Part shown: positions 15,091 through 22,360 of the stretch, piece by piece
Layout of the letters: every line of letters starts with the position of its first letter
Position numbering within the stretch: the first letter of the stretch is position 1
Assembly (NCBI GenBank): GCA_910588455.1
Contig: CAJUPG010000012.1
Coordinates: 1 to 34,852, forward strand
Length of the DNA stretch: 34,852 bases
Origin: an uncultured Oscillospiraceae bacterium
GTDB lineage: Bacteria > Bacillota > Clostridia > Oscillospirales > Oscillospiraceae
Direction of reading: 5' to 3'
Notes under the pieces: generated by a model
Database searches by the model: none
What the model was told of the DNA's origin: nothing
Seen by the model: only the letters and a program-made list of their open reading frames with translations
Program-made: the position numbers and the translations under genes

Positions 15091-16377
15091 TTATGCCTTC
15101 AGAGCAGCGGCGATCGACTCGTCAATGATCTGGAACGCGATGTCCAGGGTGGCCTCGTCCACGTTCAGCGGGGGAATCAGGCGCACGTTGTTGTGGTCCG
15201 CGCCGCAGTTGAGCAGCAGCAGGTTCCGCTTCAGGGCCTCCGCCTGAACGGCGGCGCACAGCGCTCCGTCGGGGGCGTTGTCCTCGGGCTTCACAAACTC
15301 CATGGCGTTCATCAGGCCCACGCCGCGCACGTCGCCGATCACAGAGTACTTGTCCTTCAGGGCGTTCAGCTTGGTCCGGACAACCTCGCCCATCTTCCGG
15401 CAGTTCTCCAGCACGCCGCCCTCATACAGCTCCTCCAGCACCGCCAGAGAGGCCGCGCAGGATACGGGGTTGCCGCCGAAGGTGCCGCCGTGGGCGCCCT
15501 TGAGCCACTTGTCCATGATCTCGTTCTTGCCAAATACGGCGCTCAGAGGCAGGCCGCCGGCGATGGCCTTGGCGGAGGTGAAGATATCAGGCTCCACGCC
15601 CAGGGTCTGCCAGGCGAACAGCTCGCCGGTGCGGCCGAAGCCGGACTGGACCTCGTCGAAGATCAGCAGGATGCCGTGCTTGTCGCAGATTTCGCGCACA
15701 TACTTCAGCCATTCCACAGGGGGAACCACATAGCCGCCCTCGCCCTGGATGGGCTCCATGATGATACCGGCCACCATGGACGGGTCCACGATCTTCTTGA
15801 AGATGTCGTCAAACTGGGTCATGTACTCCTTGGGGCACTTGCCGTCCTCCATCTTGTAGGGGGTCCGGAACAGGTAGGGGTACTCGGCAAAGTACACGCT
15901 GGGCATCATGGGCTCGTAGTTCTTGCGGTAAGCGGCGTTGGAGGTGGTGATGGTGGCGGTGGCCATAGTCCGGCCGTGGAAGGCGTTCTTCATGGAGATG
16001 ATAACGGGACGCTGGGTGGCATACTTGGCCAGCTTCATGGCGCCCTCGTTGGCCTCCGCGCCGGCGTTGGAGAAGTACAGCTTATATTTTCCGCCGGTCT
16101 TTTCCACCAGCTTCTCCACCAGGGTGGTGTAGGGCTCGTAGTAGAGGATGTTGTGTCCGGCGTGGATAAGGGTGTGCAGCTGCTTCTCCGCCGCCTCAAT
16201 GACCTTCGGATGGCAGTGGCCCAGGGCGTTGCAGGCAATGCCGGAGGCAAAGTCCAAGATCTTCCGGCCATCCTCGGTGTACAGGTAACTGCCCTCGCCG
16301 CGGACCACGCAGGGGGTGGTGTCCGCGTGCAGCGCCATGGGGGGCATCAGGTTTTGCAGTCTCTCGTTCTGTGTCAT
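15091..16377 (-). CDS. gabT: Class III omega-aminotransferase (4-aminobutyrate aminotransferase-like)
   Basis: A 428-aa pyridoxal-phosphate enzyme that moves the terminal amino group of an omega-amino acid (GABA, beta-alanine, 5-aminovalerate or taurine) to a keto acid, giving a semialdehyde. Visible: FASGIACNALGHCHP, YFSNAGAEANEGAMKLA (101-117), FHGRT (133-137), EPIQGEGG (208-215), the PLP aspartate D241 in DEVQSGFGRTG, and the Schiff-base lysine K270 in FTSAKAIAGGLP. ATG at 16377 follows AGAAAGGA. First gene of the operon with the acylating dehydrogenase and CoA-transferase. Its promoter region carries the 15-bp motif shared with the second rocB-like gene and the TRAP operon. The symbol reflects the family; the substrate is not proven. 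Confidence 0.88.
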   Translation of the reverse strand: MTQNERLQNLMPPMALHADTTPCVVRGEGSYLYTEDGRKILDFASGIACNALGHCHPKVIEAAEKQLHTLIHAGHNILYYEPYTTLVEKLVEKTGGKYKLYFSNAGAEANEGAMKLAKYATQRPVIISMKNAFHGRTMATATITTSNAAYRKNYEPMMPSVYFAEYPYLFRTPYKMEDGKCPKEYMTQFDDIFKKIVDPSMVAGIIMEPIQGEGGYVVPPVEWLKYVREICDKHGILLIFDEVQSGFGRTGELFAWQTLGVEPDIFTSAKAIAGGLPLSAVFGKNEIMDKWLKGAHGGTFGGNPVSCAASLAVLEELYEGGVLENCRKMGEVVRTKLNALKDKYSVIGDVRGVGLMNAMEFVKPEDNAPDGALCAAVQAEALKRNLLLLNCGADHNNVRLIPPLNVDEATLDIAFQIIDESIAAALKA

Positions 16378-16418
16378 AATAAGCGCTTCCTTTCTGATTG
16401 GAGATTTTGTGGACTCTT

Positions 16419-16433
16419 GTATTCCGTATACAT
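16419..16433 (-). promoter_or_regulatory. GTATAC-type operator, copy 1 (aminotransferase operon)
   Basis: On the minus strand this reads ATGTATACGGAATAC, matching 12 of 15 bases of TTGTATACAGAGTAC found before the second rocB-like gene. It contains the GTATAC palindrome and an outer TGTAT/ATACA inverted repeat (5-nt spacer), as expected for GntR/FCD operators. It lies about 15 nt downstream of the -10 box, so repression by blocking transcription is likely. Confidence 0.7.
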
Positions 16434-16448
16434 TACTAGTTTAGATAC

Positions 16449-16454
16449 ATTGTA
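16449..16454 (-). promoter_or_regulatory. Probable -10 box of the aminotransferase operon
   Basis: TACAAT on the minus strand, with transcription expected near 16442. No matching -35 box is present 16-18 nt upstream, which would fit a promoter needing an activator such as the AraC-type protein encoded just upstream. The alternative TTTACA box lies 22 nt away, too far for direct use. Confidence 0.45.
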
Positions 16455-16502
16455 CCAAAGAAGCCCCTTGCAGGATTGTAAAAAGTGGTCTATTTTTCAG
16501 CG

Positions 16503-16538
16503 AAAAAACGGCCCCGCCCAAAACCCGGGCGGGGCCGT
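16503..16538 (-). terminator. Terminator after the araC-type gene
   Basis: On the minus strand, ACGGCCCCGCCC, a 7-nt loop, and its exact complement are followed by six T residues (16503-16508). It starts 8 nt after the AraC-type stop at 16546 and separates the regulator unit from the aminotransferase promoter. Confidence 0.9.
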
Positions 16539-16545
16539 CTGCGCA

Positions 16546-17319
16546 TTATACAATAATAAGGCCGGCGTTTTTCTGAATCTGCACCAGAAAGGCGTTGGGC
16601 GTCATAGAGGTATACTGCTTGAAGTCCCGGATAAAGTGGGCCTGGTCATAGTAGCCCAGGTCCACAATGACGTCCATAATATCGGAGGACCCCAAATAGT
16701 CAATGGCGGCCTGGGCCCGGATAATATCCGCGTACTTCTTGACCGATACGCCGAAGTGATTTTTAAACACGTTGTTGACATAGCGGTGGCTGTAGCCCAG
16801 GGATTGGATCAGCTCCGACACCCGGACCGCCCCCATATTTTTCCGGATGAAGTGGTCCGCATGGCCCGCGATGGCGTGGGCGGGAAAGATGCTCTGATCC
16901 CGGAAAAAACGCAGGGCCGTTTCGATCAGGTCGGAGAACTGGGTCTGGGGGGCCAGCTCCTCCTCCAGACGGCGGATGTCCAGAAAATTTTCCAGGGGAA
17001 CCCGGCTGTCCATCAGGGAGTCCACCCGGTTGCACTGCAAAAACGCGAACAGCACCCCCGGGTGCAGCTTCAGACCGAAGCAGCGCTCGTAGGTGCTGGT
17101 CAAAGAGCGCCGGCCCTGCAAAAAGCTTCCGCACACATAGCCCCGGCAAACCTGGTCCGTCCAGGTGAACTGCAAATCAATGCACCCGTCCGGAATGGCC
17201 ACAATATCTTCGCACAGGGGATTTTCGATCAGATAGCACTTTTCGAAGGGCCCGTCATCGGGCACAGCCTCCTGATACCGGATGCGGCTTTGATTGATAT
17301 AGAAGGTTTTAAGGTTCAA
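16546..17319 (-). CDS. AraC family transcriptional regulator
   Basis: A 257-aa regulator. The N-terminal half (about 1-130) is a sensor domain with CIDLQFTW, GSFLQGRR and FGLKLHPGVLFAFL, like the DUF6597-type domain found in many AraC proteins. The C-terminal half (about 150-250) has two helix-turn-helix units, the second with the AraC signature around YYDQAHFIRDFKQYTSMTP. The start codon is TTG at 17319, supported by GGAGG 7 nt upstream. No better ATG exists nearby. It is 43 nt downstream of the GntR stop (17363), so the two regulators are probably co-transcribed. Its place immediately before the aminotransferase operon suggests it activates that operon. Confidence 0.87.
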   Translation of the reverse strand: MNLKTFYINQSRIRYQEAVPDDGPFEKCYLIENPLCEDIVAIPDGCIDLQFTWTDQVCRGYVCGSFLQGRRSLTSTYERCFGLKLHPGVLFAFLQCNRVDSLMDSRVPLENFLDIRRLEEELAPQTQFSDLIETALRFFRDQSIFPAHAIAGHADHFIRKNMGAVRVSELIQSLGYSHRYVNNVFKNHFGVSVKKYADIIRAQAAIDYLGSSDIMDVIVDLGYYDQAHFIRDFKQYTSMTPNAFLVQIQKNAGLIIV

Positions 17320-17362
17320 GGGACCACCTCCGGGGCGGGGGATGTGCAGGGATAGATTCCTG

Positions 17363-18025
17363 TCAGGGGATTGAAATGGAAATGAAGCGCCGGCTTACTG
17401 CGGTAATGTGGTCCTGCATGGCCTGGACCGCCTGGGGATAGTCCTCCCGCTCCAGGGCGGTGAGAATAGCGGTATGCTCCTGGATAGCCGGGGAGCGGGA
17501 GGCGTGCAGGGTGGTGGAAAGCATCAGGCAGCGGTTGGAGTGGGTGTTGATCCGCCCCACCAGATCGTGGAGGTATTTGTTTCCGGTGGCTTGGGCCAGG
17601 GTGGTATGGAACTGGCAGTCCAAATGAATATACTGTACAAAATCCTCCGCCGTATCCATGGAGAGCTGGGCCTGCCTTTGAATGGTGGTGCGCAGCTTGG
17701 TGAGCAGCGCGGGGGTGACGCAGTTTTGCAGCTCCTCCATGACAAGAAGCTCCAGACGCAGGCGCACGGACTGTACCGCCGCCACATCGGCCTGGGTCAT
17801 GCGGCTGACCACAAGATTTTTACCGCTCACCTCCACCAGTCCCTCGTCCACCAGGCGGTGCAGGGCGGTGCGCAGCGGGGTGCGGCTGATGGACAGGGTC
17901 TCGGACAGCCGCTCCTCAATCAAAGGCTCCTGGGGCTTTAATTCATTGATGACGATGGCGTTTCGGATAATCTGATAGGCCTGATCCGATAACGTCGCAT
18001 GTTTTTTCACGGGCGCCAGGGGCAA
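17363..18025 (-). CDS. GntR family regulator, FCD type
   Basis: A regulator of about 220 aa. The winged helix at residues 10-75 has the signature IEERLSETLSISRTPLRTAL, followed by a helical FCD domain with HLDCQFHTTLAQATGN and EHTAILTALE supplying the ligand-site histidines. The frame is open from GTG at 18034, but TTG at 18025 is preferred because GAGGTG lies 6 nt before it and no ribosome site precedes the GTG. Either gives the same domains. It lies between the AraC gene and the second RocB-like gene. It is the best candidate to bind the three GTATAC-type operators at 16419, 19869 and 20060. Confidence 0.87.
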   Translation of the reverse strand: MPLAPVKKHATLSDQAYQIIRNAIVINELKPQEPLIEERLSETLSISRTPLRTALHRLVDEGLVEVSGKNLVVSRMTQADVAAVQSVRLRLELLVMEELQNCVTPALLTKLRTTIQRQAQLSMDTAEDFVQYIHLDCQFHTTLAQATGNKYLHDLVGRINTHSNRCLMLSTTLHASRSPAIQEHTAILTALEREDYPQAVQAMQDHITAVSRRFISISIP

Positions 18026-18066
18026 AGCGACCACCTCATTGACTATATTTCCTATACGAAAGGCAG

Positions 18067-18100
18067 AGATACCCGACAGGCGGGGGCCTGCCGGGTATCT
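18067..18100 (-). terminator. Hairpin after the second rocB-like gene
   Basis: AGATACCCGACAGGC (18067-18081) pairs with GCCTGCCGGGTATCT (18086-18100) with one mismatch and a GGGG loop. It lies 73 nt after the minus-strand stop at 18174 and before the GntR gene. The following sequence (CTGCCTTTCG) has few T residues, so read-through into the regulators is possible. Confidence 0.6.
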
Positions 18101-18173
18101 GCTCCAAGGCCCGATTGCTATAAGGCCTGGCTGCGTTTCCAGGACACAGAAGAGCTCTGTATCTTTTATTCTA

Positions 18174-19826
18174 TCACTGAATCAAATATTTTTCAAGGGT
18201 TTTCAGCATGATATAGGGCAGTTTTCGGAAGGTATACTCTTTATGAACCCGCTCGGTCCATTTATGGGCGTCCTTGCCGTGGCAGCCGAAGTTGAGGGCG
18301 GGAATATTCAGCCGCTTAATCTGGTCCACCGGCACATTGTAGAAGCCCTTCATGTTGGGCAGGTTGTTGACCAGAGTGTCCACAGAGGCGTCCGTATCGT
18401 CCAGCTTCAGATAGCTGCTGTCGGTGAGCACCGGGAAGAACTGCATCATTTTCAGTTCCTCCCCCAGCTCCTGGCCCAGCTCGCCCAGCAACTGGGTCAC
18501 CTCGTCCAGAATCTCCCGCTCCTGGGGAATCTCCCGCTTCAGGGTGTTTCGGGGGCAGTAGGGGGGGGCCAGGAATACCACAACCGTGGGGGTGAGGATA
18601 TTGCATACGGCGGCCAGATGCTGCACAATCTGGAGGGTGAGCTCCCGGCGGTCCAGGTTCGCGGCCATCGCCTTGCTGGTAATTTCGTCGATCTCCTGAT
18701 CCACATCGGGCTTTATGGACTTGGCCTGCTGATAGAGCTGGCTGTAGTCCAGCACCTGGGTGTCGTAATGGACGGGCCGGTACTGATCCCCGGTTTTCGC
18801 GCAGTAGAGCTTATACTGCTGGTCGGTGTACCGGTTCACATAGTCCATGGCCTCCTGGGCGACGCCCTTCAGGCGCTTGAAAATGTCGTCCATCTCCATA
18901 TTGTGGATAAAATAGTTGAAGTAGACAAACGCCTCAAAGGTGGTCTGTACGTCGTAGGCGGGCTTCAGGTCCTTCAGCTTCAGCACCGTGGGGGGCATGG
19001 TGTACTCGTTGTTGTACACGTCGCAGAACTCCGCCCGCAGGTCCATATTCCGCACAATCTCCGCCGCCGCCATGGAAGCGCTGAAGCCCTCATAGCTCTG
19101 GCCGGCGTGGGTGGGCTTGCCGATAATATAGAAGCAGGGGAGAATTTTGCCCACCGCGCCGGCGTGGAAGTAGTGGGCGGTGTCGCCGGGGAAGGCAGGG
19201 GAAATGAAATCGGTGTTCATGGCCATCTTGTACTCCAGACCGTACTGGTCCCGCAGCTGCTCCAGCACGTCCAGGGAGTCAATGATGCCGGTGTGCTGGT
19301 TCTCCTCCACCGGGTTGGTCATAAAAATCAGGTTGCCGTCGAAGCAGTCCAAATGCTCGGTGAAATATTTCATCAGGGACAGGTTCACCGCGTCGCCGCA
19401 TTTCATATCGGAGGCGCCCCGGCCAAAGAGCCACTCCCCGGAGGCAATGTCCGCCAGCACCTCGGGATTTTCGGTGATGGCCTTGATCTTCTCCGGCAGA
19501 GCGTCGCAGTCAAAGGCGTACTCCTTGATGGGTCCGTAGTCGTCCACCCAGACGGTGTCGCAGTGGCCGTGCAGGATAATGGTGCGCTTGCTGTCGCTTT
19601 TCTCTCCAAAGGCGATGGCGATGGTGTTGACCCGGTTCCAGGGGTCGTTTTTCAGGGGGGACACAATGACCTGGTTGGGATGGGCCGCAAAATAGGGCAG
19701 CTTCCGCAGCCATTCGGCCATGTGCAGGGCGATGGTCCGTTCGCCGTCGGAATTGTTCAGGCTGGGGATGGCGACCAATTCTTTGGTTAAGGCAAGGGTC
19801 TCTTCATAAAAATCATGGGTACGCAT
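18174..19826 (-). CDS. Second RocB-like M20 family hydrolase
   Basis: A 550-aa protein of the same long M20 branch as the gene at 8728-10428, but clearly diverged from it. Metal-site motifs are complete: HGHCD (H88, D90), GRGASDMKCGD (D140), NPVEEN (E174-E175), GKPTHAGQS in the dimerisation-type insert, and a C-terminal NFGCHGKDAHKWTERVH. The proximal residues read NTDF where the paralogue has NSEPH. ATG at 19826 follows AAGGAG by 11 nt. Its own strong promoter and an operator lie upstream. Sharing that operator motif with the aminotransferase operon suggests it releases an omega-amino acid, for example by cutting an amide or dipeptide. This is inference, as no substrate is known for this branch. 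Confidence 0.85.
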   Translation of the reverse strand: MRTHDFYEETLALTKELVAIPSLNNSDGERTIALHMAEWLRKLPYFAAHPNQVIVSPLKNDPWNRVNTIAIAFGEKSDSKRTIILHGHCDTVWVDDYGPIKEYAFDCDALPEKIKAITENPEVLADIASGEWLFGRGASDMKCGDAVNLSLMKYFTEHLDCFDGNLIFMTNPVEENQHTGIIDSLDVLEQLRDQYGLEYKMAMNTDFISPAFPGDTAHYFHAGAVGKILPCFYIIGKPTHAGQSYEGFSASMAAAEIVRNMDLRAEFCDVYNNEYTMPPTVLKLKDLKPAYDVQTTFEAFVYFNYFIHNMEMDDIFKRLKGVAQEAMDYVNRYTDQQYKLYCAKTGDQYRPVHYDTQVLDYSQLYQQAKSIKPDVDQEIDEITSKAMAANLDRRELTLQIVQHLAAVCNILTPTVVVFLAPPYCPRNTLKREIPQEREILDEVTQLLGELGQELGEELKMMQFFPVLTDSSYLKLDDTDASVDTLVNNLPNMKGFYNVPVDQIKRLNIPALNFGCHGKDAHKWTERVHKEYTFRKLPYIMLKTLEKYLIQ

Positions 19827-19868
19827 ATCGCGTCAATCTCCTTACTGTTAAATTGCAGACGAATGATT

Positions 19869-19883
19869 GTACTCTGTATACAA
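19869..19883 (-). promoter_or_regulatory. GTATAC-type operator, copy 2 (second rocB-like gene)
   Basis: On the minus strand TTGTATACAGAGTAC, about 13 nt downstream of the -10 box and so at roughly +7 to +21 of the transcript. It differs from copy 3 at one base of 15. Its placement relative to the -10 is nearly the same as at the aminotransferase operon. Confidence 0.75.
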
Positions 19884-19896
19884 AAACGGCAAGTCC

Positions 19897-19925
19897 ATTA
19901 TACAGGCCTGAAGTGCTTTTGTCAA
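19897..19925 (-). promoter_or_regulatory. Strong sigma-A promoter of the second rocB-like gene
   Basis: Consensus -35 TTGACA (19920-19925), exactly 17 nt, consensus -10 TATAAT (19897-19902) on the minus strand. Such a perfect promoter with an operator at the start site is typical of a gene held off by a repressor. Confidence 0.92.
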
Positions 19926-19983
19926 CCTTGTCGGAAAAAATATAAATTTTTTGTCAAAATGTATCTATTGTGCAAAAAAGCAG

Positions 19984-20013
19984 TTGACACCGGCGGACTC
20001 TTTGTGGTAGTAT
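19984..20013 (+). promoter_or_regulatory. Candidate promoter of the TRAP/larA operon
   Basis: TTGACA (19984-19989) followed after 18 nt by TAGTAT (20008-20013). The better-looking TATAAC at 20011-20016 would give a 21-nt spacer. A second possibility is -35 TTGTAT (20060-20065) with TCTATT 18 nt later, which would place operator copy 3 over the -35 box. Confidence 0.45.
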
Positions 20014-20059
20014 AACCCCATCGTTTCCATCTGCAGAGGGAAAGATTTTTGCGAATCCA

Positions 20060-20074
20060 TTGTATACAGAGCAC
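20060..20074 (+). promoter_or_regulatory. GTATAC-type operator, copy 3 (TRAP/larA operon)
   Basis: TTGTATACAGAGCAC on the plus strand matches copy 2 at 14 of 15 positions in inverted orientation. It lies 101 nt before the ATG at 20176, either in the leader or across an alternative promoter. Confidence 0.7.
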
Positions 20075-20175
20075 GGTATTCTGTCTATTTATGTGCGAAA
20101 ACGGCATTTGTACCATACTTTTTGCGAATGCGGCTCTGGAAACAGGATGTAACAGGAAAGGTAGGGAATCATATT

Positions 20176-20643
20176 ATGCGCAGAGCAGATCGGGAAGTTA
20201 CAGCCCTGGCAGACAAGCGGGACATTTTGAATGCCTGCCAGATTCTGCACCTCTCGGCCCAGGACAGCCAGGGACTGTTCGTGTTCCCGGTTAATTTCGG
20301 CTACGAGTTGGAGGGAGAAAAGCTGACTCTCTATTTCCACTCCACCCCGGACGGGCGTAAGGGAGCGGCCTTTGCCCAGGAAAGGCCGGCGGCCTTCGCC
20401 ATGGACTGCGATCACCGGCTTAAGTCCAGCGATACCGCCTGCACCCACAGTTATTTCTTCCGCAGCATTATGGGCACCGGAACGGTGCGTACCTTAACAG
20501 ACCCGGCAGAGAAGGTCCGCGGCTTTAACGCTATCATGCGGCATCTGACCGGGAGGGAGTGGGAGTTCCCGGCCGATCGGGTAACGTCTACTGCTGTGTT
20601 CGCGCTGACCGTGGACGAATGGTCTGCGAAATCAAAACTGTAA
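20176..20643 (+). CDS. Pyridoxamine 5'-phosphate oxidase-like (NimA-type) flavin/heme split-barrel protein
   Basis: A 155-aa protein of the FMN-binding split-barrel fold, NimA/PNPOx-like. The pattern is clear: MRRADREV at the start, then LADKRDILNACQILHLS, a strand block VFPVNFGYELEGEKLTLYFHS, FAQERPAAFAMDC and THSYFFRSIMGTGTVRTL. Such proteins bind flavin or heme and are often reductases, but most have no known substrate. ATG at 20176 is chosen over the frame start at 20122 because purine-rich GGAAAGGTAGGG precedes it and family members start MRR. It ends 23 nt before the TRAP binding protein and heads that operon, so it may act on the transported compound or protect against its effects. Confidence 0.8.
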   Translation: MRRADREVTALADKRDILNACQILHLSAQDSQGLFVFPVNFGYELEGEKLTLYFHSTPDGRKGAAFAQERPAAFAMDCDHRLKSSDTACTHSYFFRSIMGTGTVRTLTDPAEKVRGFNAIMRHLTGREWEFPADRVTSTAVFALTVDEWSAKSKL

Positions 20644-20666
20644 AAAACGAAGGAGGAACAAAATAT

Positions 20667-21737
20667 ATGAAAAAGATCCTTGCTGCCACCCTCGCCCTGG
20701 TCATGGTCCTGGGCCTGGCCGCCTGCGGCGAAAACGGGAAGCCCAGTTCCAGCACCCCCGCGCCCAGCACCTCCACCCCCAGCACCAGCACCCCTGCCGC
20801 CCCCTCCGGAACCGCCGAGTTCAAGCTGGTAATCGGCTCCACCATTCAGGACGATTCCGCCTCCGGCATCGCCCTGCTGGAGTATTTCAAGCCCTATATT
20901 GAGGAGCACTCCAACGGCCGCATTCAGGTAGATGTGCAGAACAACTCCGTTCTGGGCGGCGACCGGGATCTCTATGAGGGCCTCCAGCTGAACACCGTGC
21001 AGGCCTCCTTCGGCCCCATGTCCACCCTGGCCAACTTCGAGCCCAACTACGCTGTGTGCGACTTCCCCTTCCTGTTTGAAGACAAGGACGAAGCCTACGC
21101 CGAGCTGGACGGCGACTTCGGCACCAAGCTGGCGGAGAATCTGCCCCAGGTGGGAATGCGCCTGCTGGCTTACGGCGAGAACGCCTTCCGCAACATCTCC
21201 AACGGAGTGAAGCCCATCAACACCCTGGAGGACCTGAAGGGTCTGAAAATCCGCGTGATGGAGTCCCCTGTGAACATCGCCACTTACACCGCCCTGGGCT
21301 GCAACCCCACTCCCATGGCCTTCGGCGAGCTCTACACCGGCCTGCAGCAGAAAACCGTGGACGGCCAGGACAACGGCGTTGTGCTGACCTACACCGCCAA
21401 GCTGTATGAGGTGCAGCCCTACTACACCTTCACCGGTCAGATCTACGCGCCCAACGCCATCGTGGTGTCTGAGGCTTTCTGGAAGTCTCTGCCGGAGGAC
21501 CTCCAGGAAGTGGTCCGGGACGGCTCCGTGTACGCTATGGAGAACCAGCGCCGGCTGAACACAGAGATGGAGGCCTCCCTCCAGGAGACTATGGAAGCTG
21601 AGGGCGTCGCCTTCAACAGCATGGACTCCGCCGAGGTGGACCGTATGCGCGAGGCCACCAGCAGCGTGTGGGATCAGTTCAAGGGCGACATCGACCCCGA
21701 GATCTATGAGATGGCCGTTGCCATCCGGGACAACTGA
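20667..21737 (+). CDS. dctP: TRAP transporter solute-binding lipoprotein (DctP family)
   Basis: A 356-aa lipoprotein that captures a carboxylate ligand outside the membrane and delivers it to the TRAP permease. The signal peptide ends in the lipobox LGLAAC with Cys20 to be lipidated, then a Ser/Thr/Pro linker (about 24-47). The DctP fold follows with GSTIQDDSASGIALLEYFKP, GGDRDLYEGLQLNTVQAS, and GLKIRVMES holding the family arginine that binds the ligand carboxylate. ATG at 20667 follows AAGGAGG. A strong hairpin terminator lies between it and dctQ, as expected for a binding protein made in excess over its permease. The partner larA gene suggests a 2-hydroxy acid ligand. Confidence 0.93.
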   Translation: MKKILAATLALVMVLGLAACGENGKPSSSTPAPSTSTPSTSTPAAPSGTAEFKLVIGSTIQDDSASGIALLEYFKPYIEEHSNGRIQVDVQNNSVLGGDRDLYEGLQLNTVQASFGPMSTLANFEPNYAVCDFPFLFEDKDEAYAELDGDFGTKLAENLPQVGMRLLAYGENAFRNISNGVKPINTLEDLKGLKIRVMESPVNIATYTALGCNPTPMAFGELYTGLQQKTVDGQDNGVVLTYTAKLYEVQPYYTFTGQIYAPNAIVVSEAFWKSLPEDLQEVVRDGSVYAMENQRRLNTEMEASLQETMEAEGVAFNSMDSAEVDRMREATSSVWDQFKGDIDPEIYEMAVAIRDN

Positions 21738-21768
21738 GCCCGCAGCGTCCATTTGACCGCATAACTCT

Positions 21769-21831
21769 GCCGGGGGACAGCGTTCAGGGCGGCGAAATCC
21801 CGCCGCTCCGGGCCGTCCCCCGGCGTTTTTT
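21769..21831 (+). terminator. Intra-operon terminator between dctP and dctQ
   Basis: GCCGGGGGAC (21769-21778) pairs exactly with GTCCCCCGGC (21815-21824), an inner GGCGG/CCGCC stem lies between, and GTTTTTT follows. Partial read-through would give much more dctP than dctQM transcript. Confidence 0.88.
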
Positions 21832-21868
21832 ACCGTGAAACTTGTTTACGTAGGATGGGAGTTAAGAA

Positions 21869-22360
21869 ATGAAACAAACCTTATACAAAATCTGGGACCA
21901 TTTGGAGGAATATGTTCTGGTGTATTCCCTCATGGTCAGCGTGGCCCTGGTCTTTGTCCAGGTGGTCATGCGCCGCGTGTTCAACAATTCTCTGTCCTGG
22001 TCGGAGGAGCTGGCCCGGTATCTGTACGTGTGGCAGACCTGGCTGGGGGTCAGCTACGCCGCCCGCAACGGGACCCATCTGCGCATCACCATGCTGAAGG
22101 ACCGGCTGCCCGCCAAGGCCCAGCAGATTCTGGAGATTTTAGTTGTGCTTGTCTGGATGGGCTTTGGCATTTTCGTGATCTATCAGGGTATGGGCGTAGT
22201 GAATACCATCGCGTCCTTTGGACAAAAATCCTCCGCGCTGAAAATCCCCATGCAGTTCTGCTATATGTCCATTCCGGTGGGGATGTTCCTGATGTGCATC
22301 CGGATCGTTGAGCGTACGGTCAAGGACCAGTTCCTGCAAAAGAAGGAGGCGGCAGAATGA
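21869..22360 (+). CDS. dctQ: TRAP transporter small permease subunit (DctQ family)
   Basis: A 163-aa membrane protein with four hydrophobic segments (about 16-36, 47-62, 87-110, 130-150). It carries the family's VMRRVFNNSLSWSEELARYLYVW motif region at about 33-55 and the HLRITMLKDRLP loop after it. DctQ forms the permease complex with DctM. ATG at 21869 has a GGGAG-type site upstream. Its TGA stop overlaps the dctM start by 4 nt (ATGA), so translation is coupled. Confidence 0.92.
   Translation: MKQTLYKIWDHLEEYVLVYSLMVSVALVFVQVVMRRVFNNSLSWSEELARYLYVWQTWLGVSYAARNGTHLRITMLKDRLPAKAQQILEILVVLVWMGFGIFVIYQGMGVVNTIASFGQKSSALKIPMQFCYMSIPVGMFLMCIRIVERTVKDQFLQKKEAAE

Larger units (their letters stand above)
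19827..20175. other. Divergent control region between rocB-like and TRAP operons
   Basis: 349 bases with no gene. It holds, from left to right, operator copy 2 (19869-19883), a perfect minus-strand promoter (19897-19925), a T/A-rich middle with a second TTGACA-like box, a plus-strand promoter candidate (19984-20013), operator copy 3 (20060-20074) and a long leader to the ATG at 20176. The two operators are inverted copies, arranged nearly symmetrically around the two promoters. Confidence 0.7.

Noticed and set aside
15193..17355. A 720-aa open frame on the plus strand across the aminotransferase and AraC genes
   Set aside because: It is antisense to two clear genes and their terminator, with the Gly/His/Val/Leu-rich composition typical of shadow frames in GC-rich DNA.
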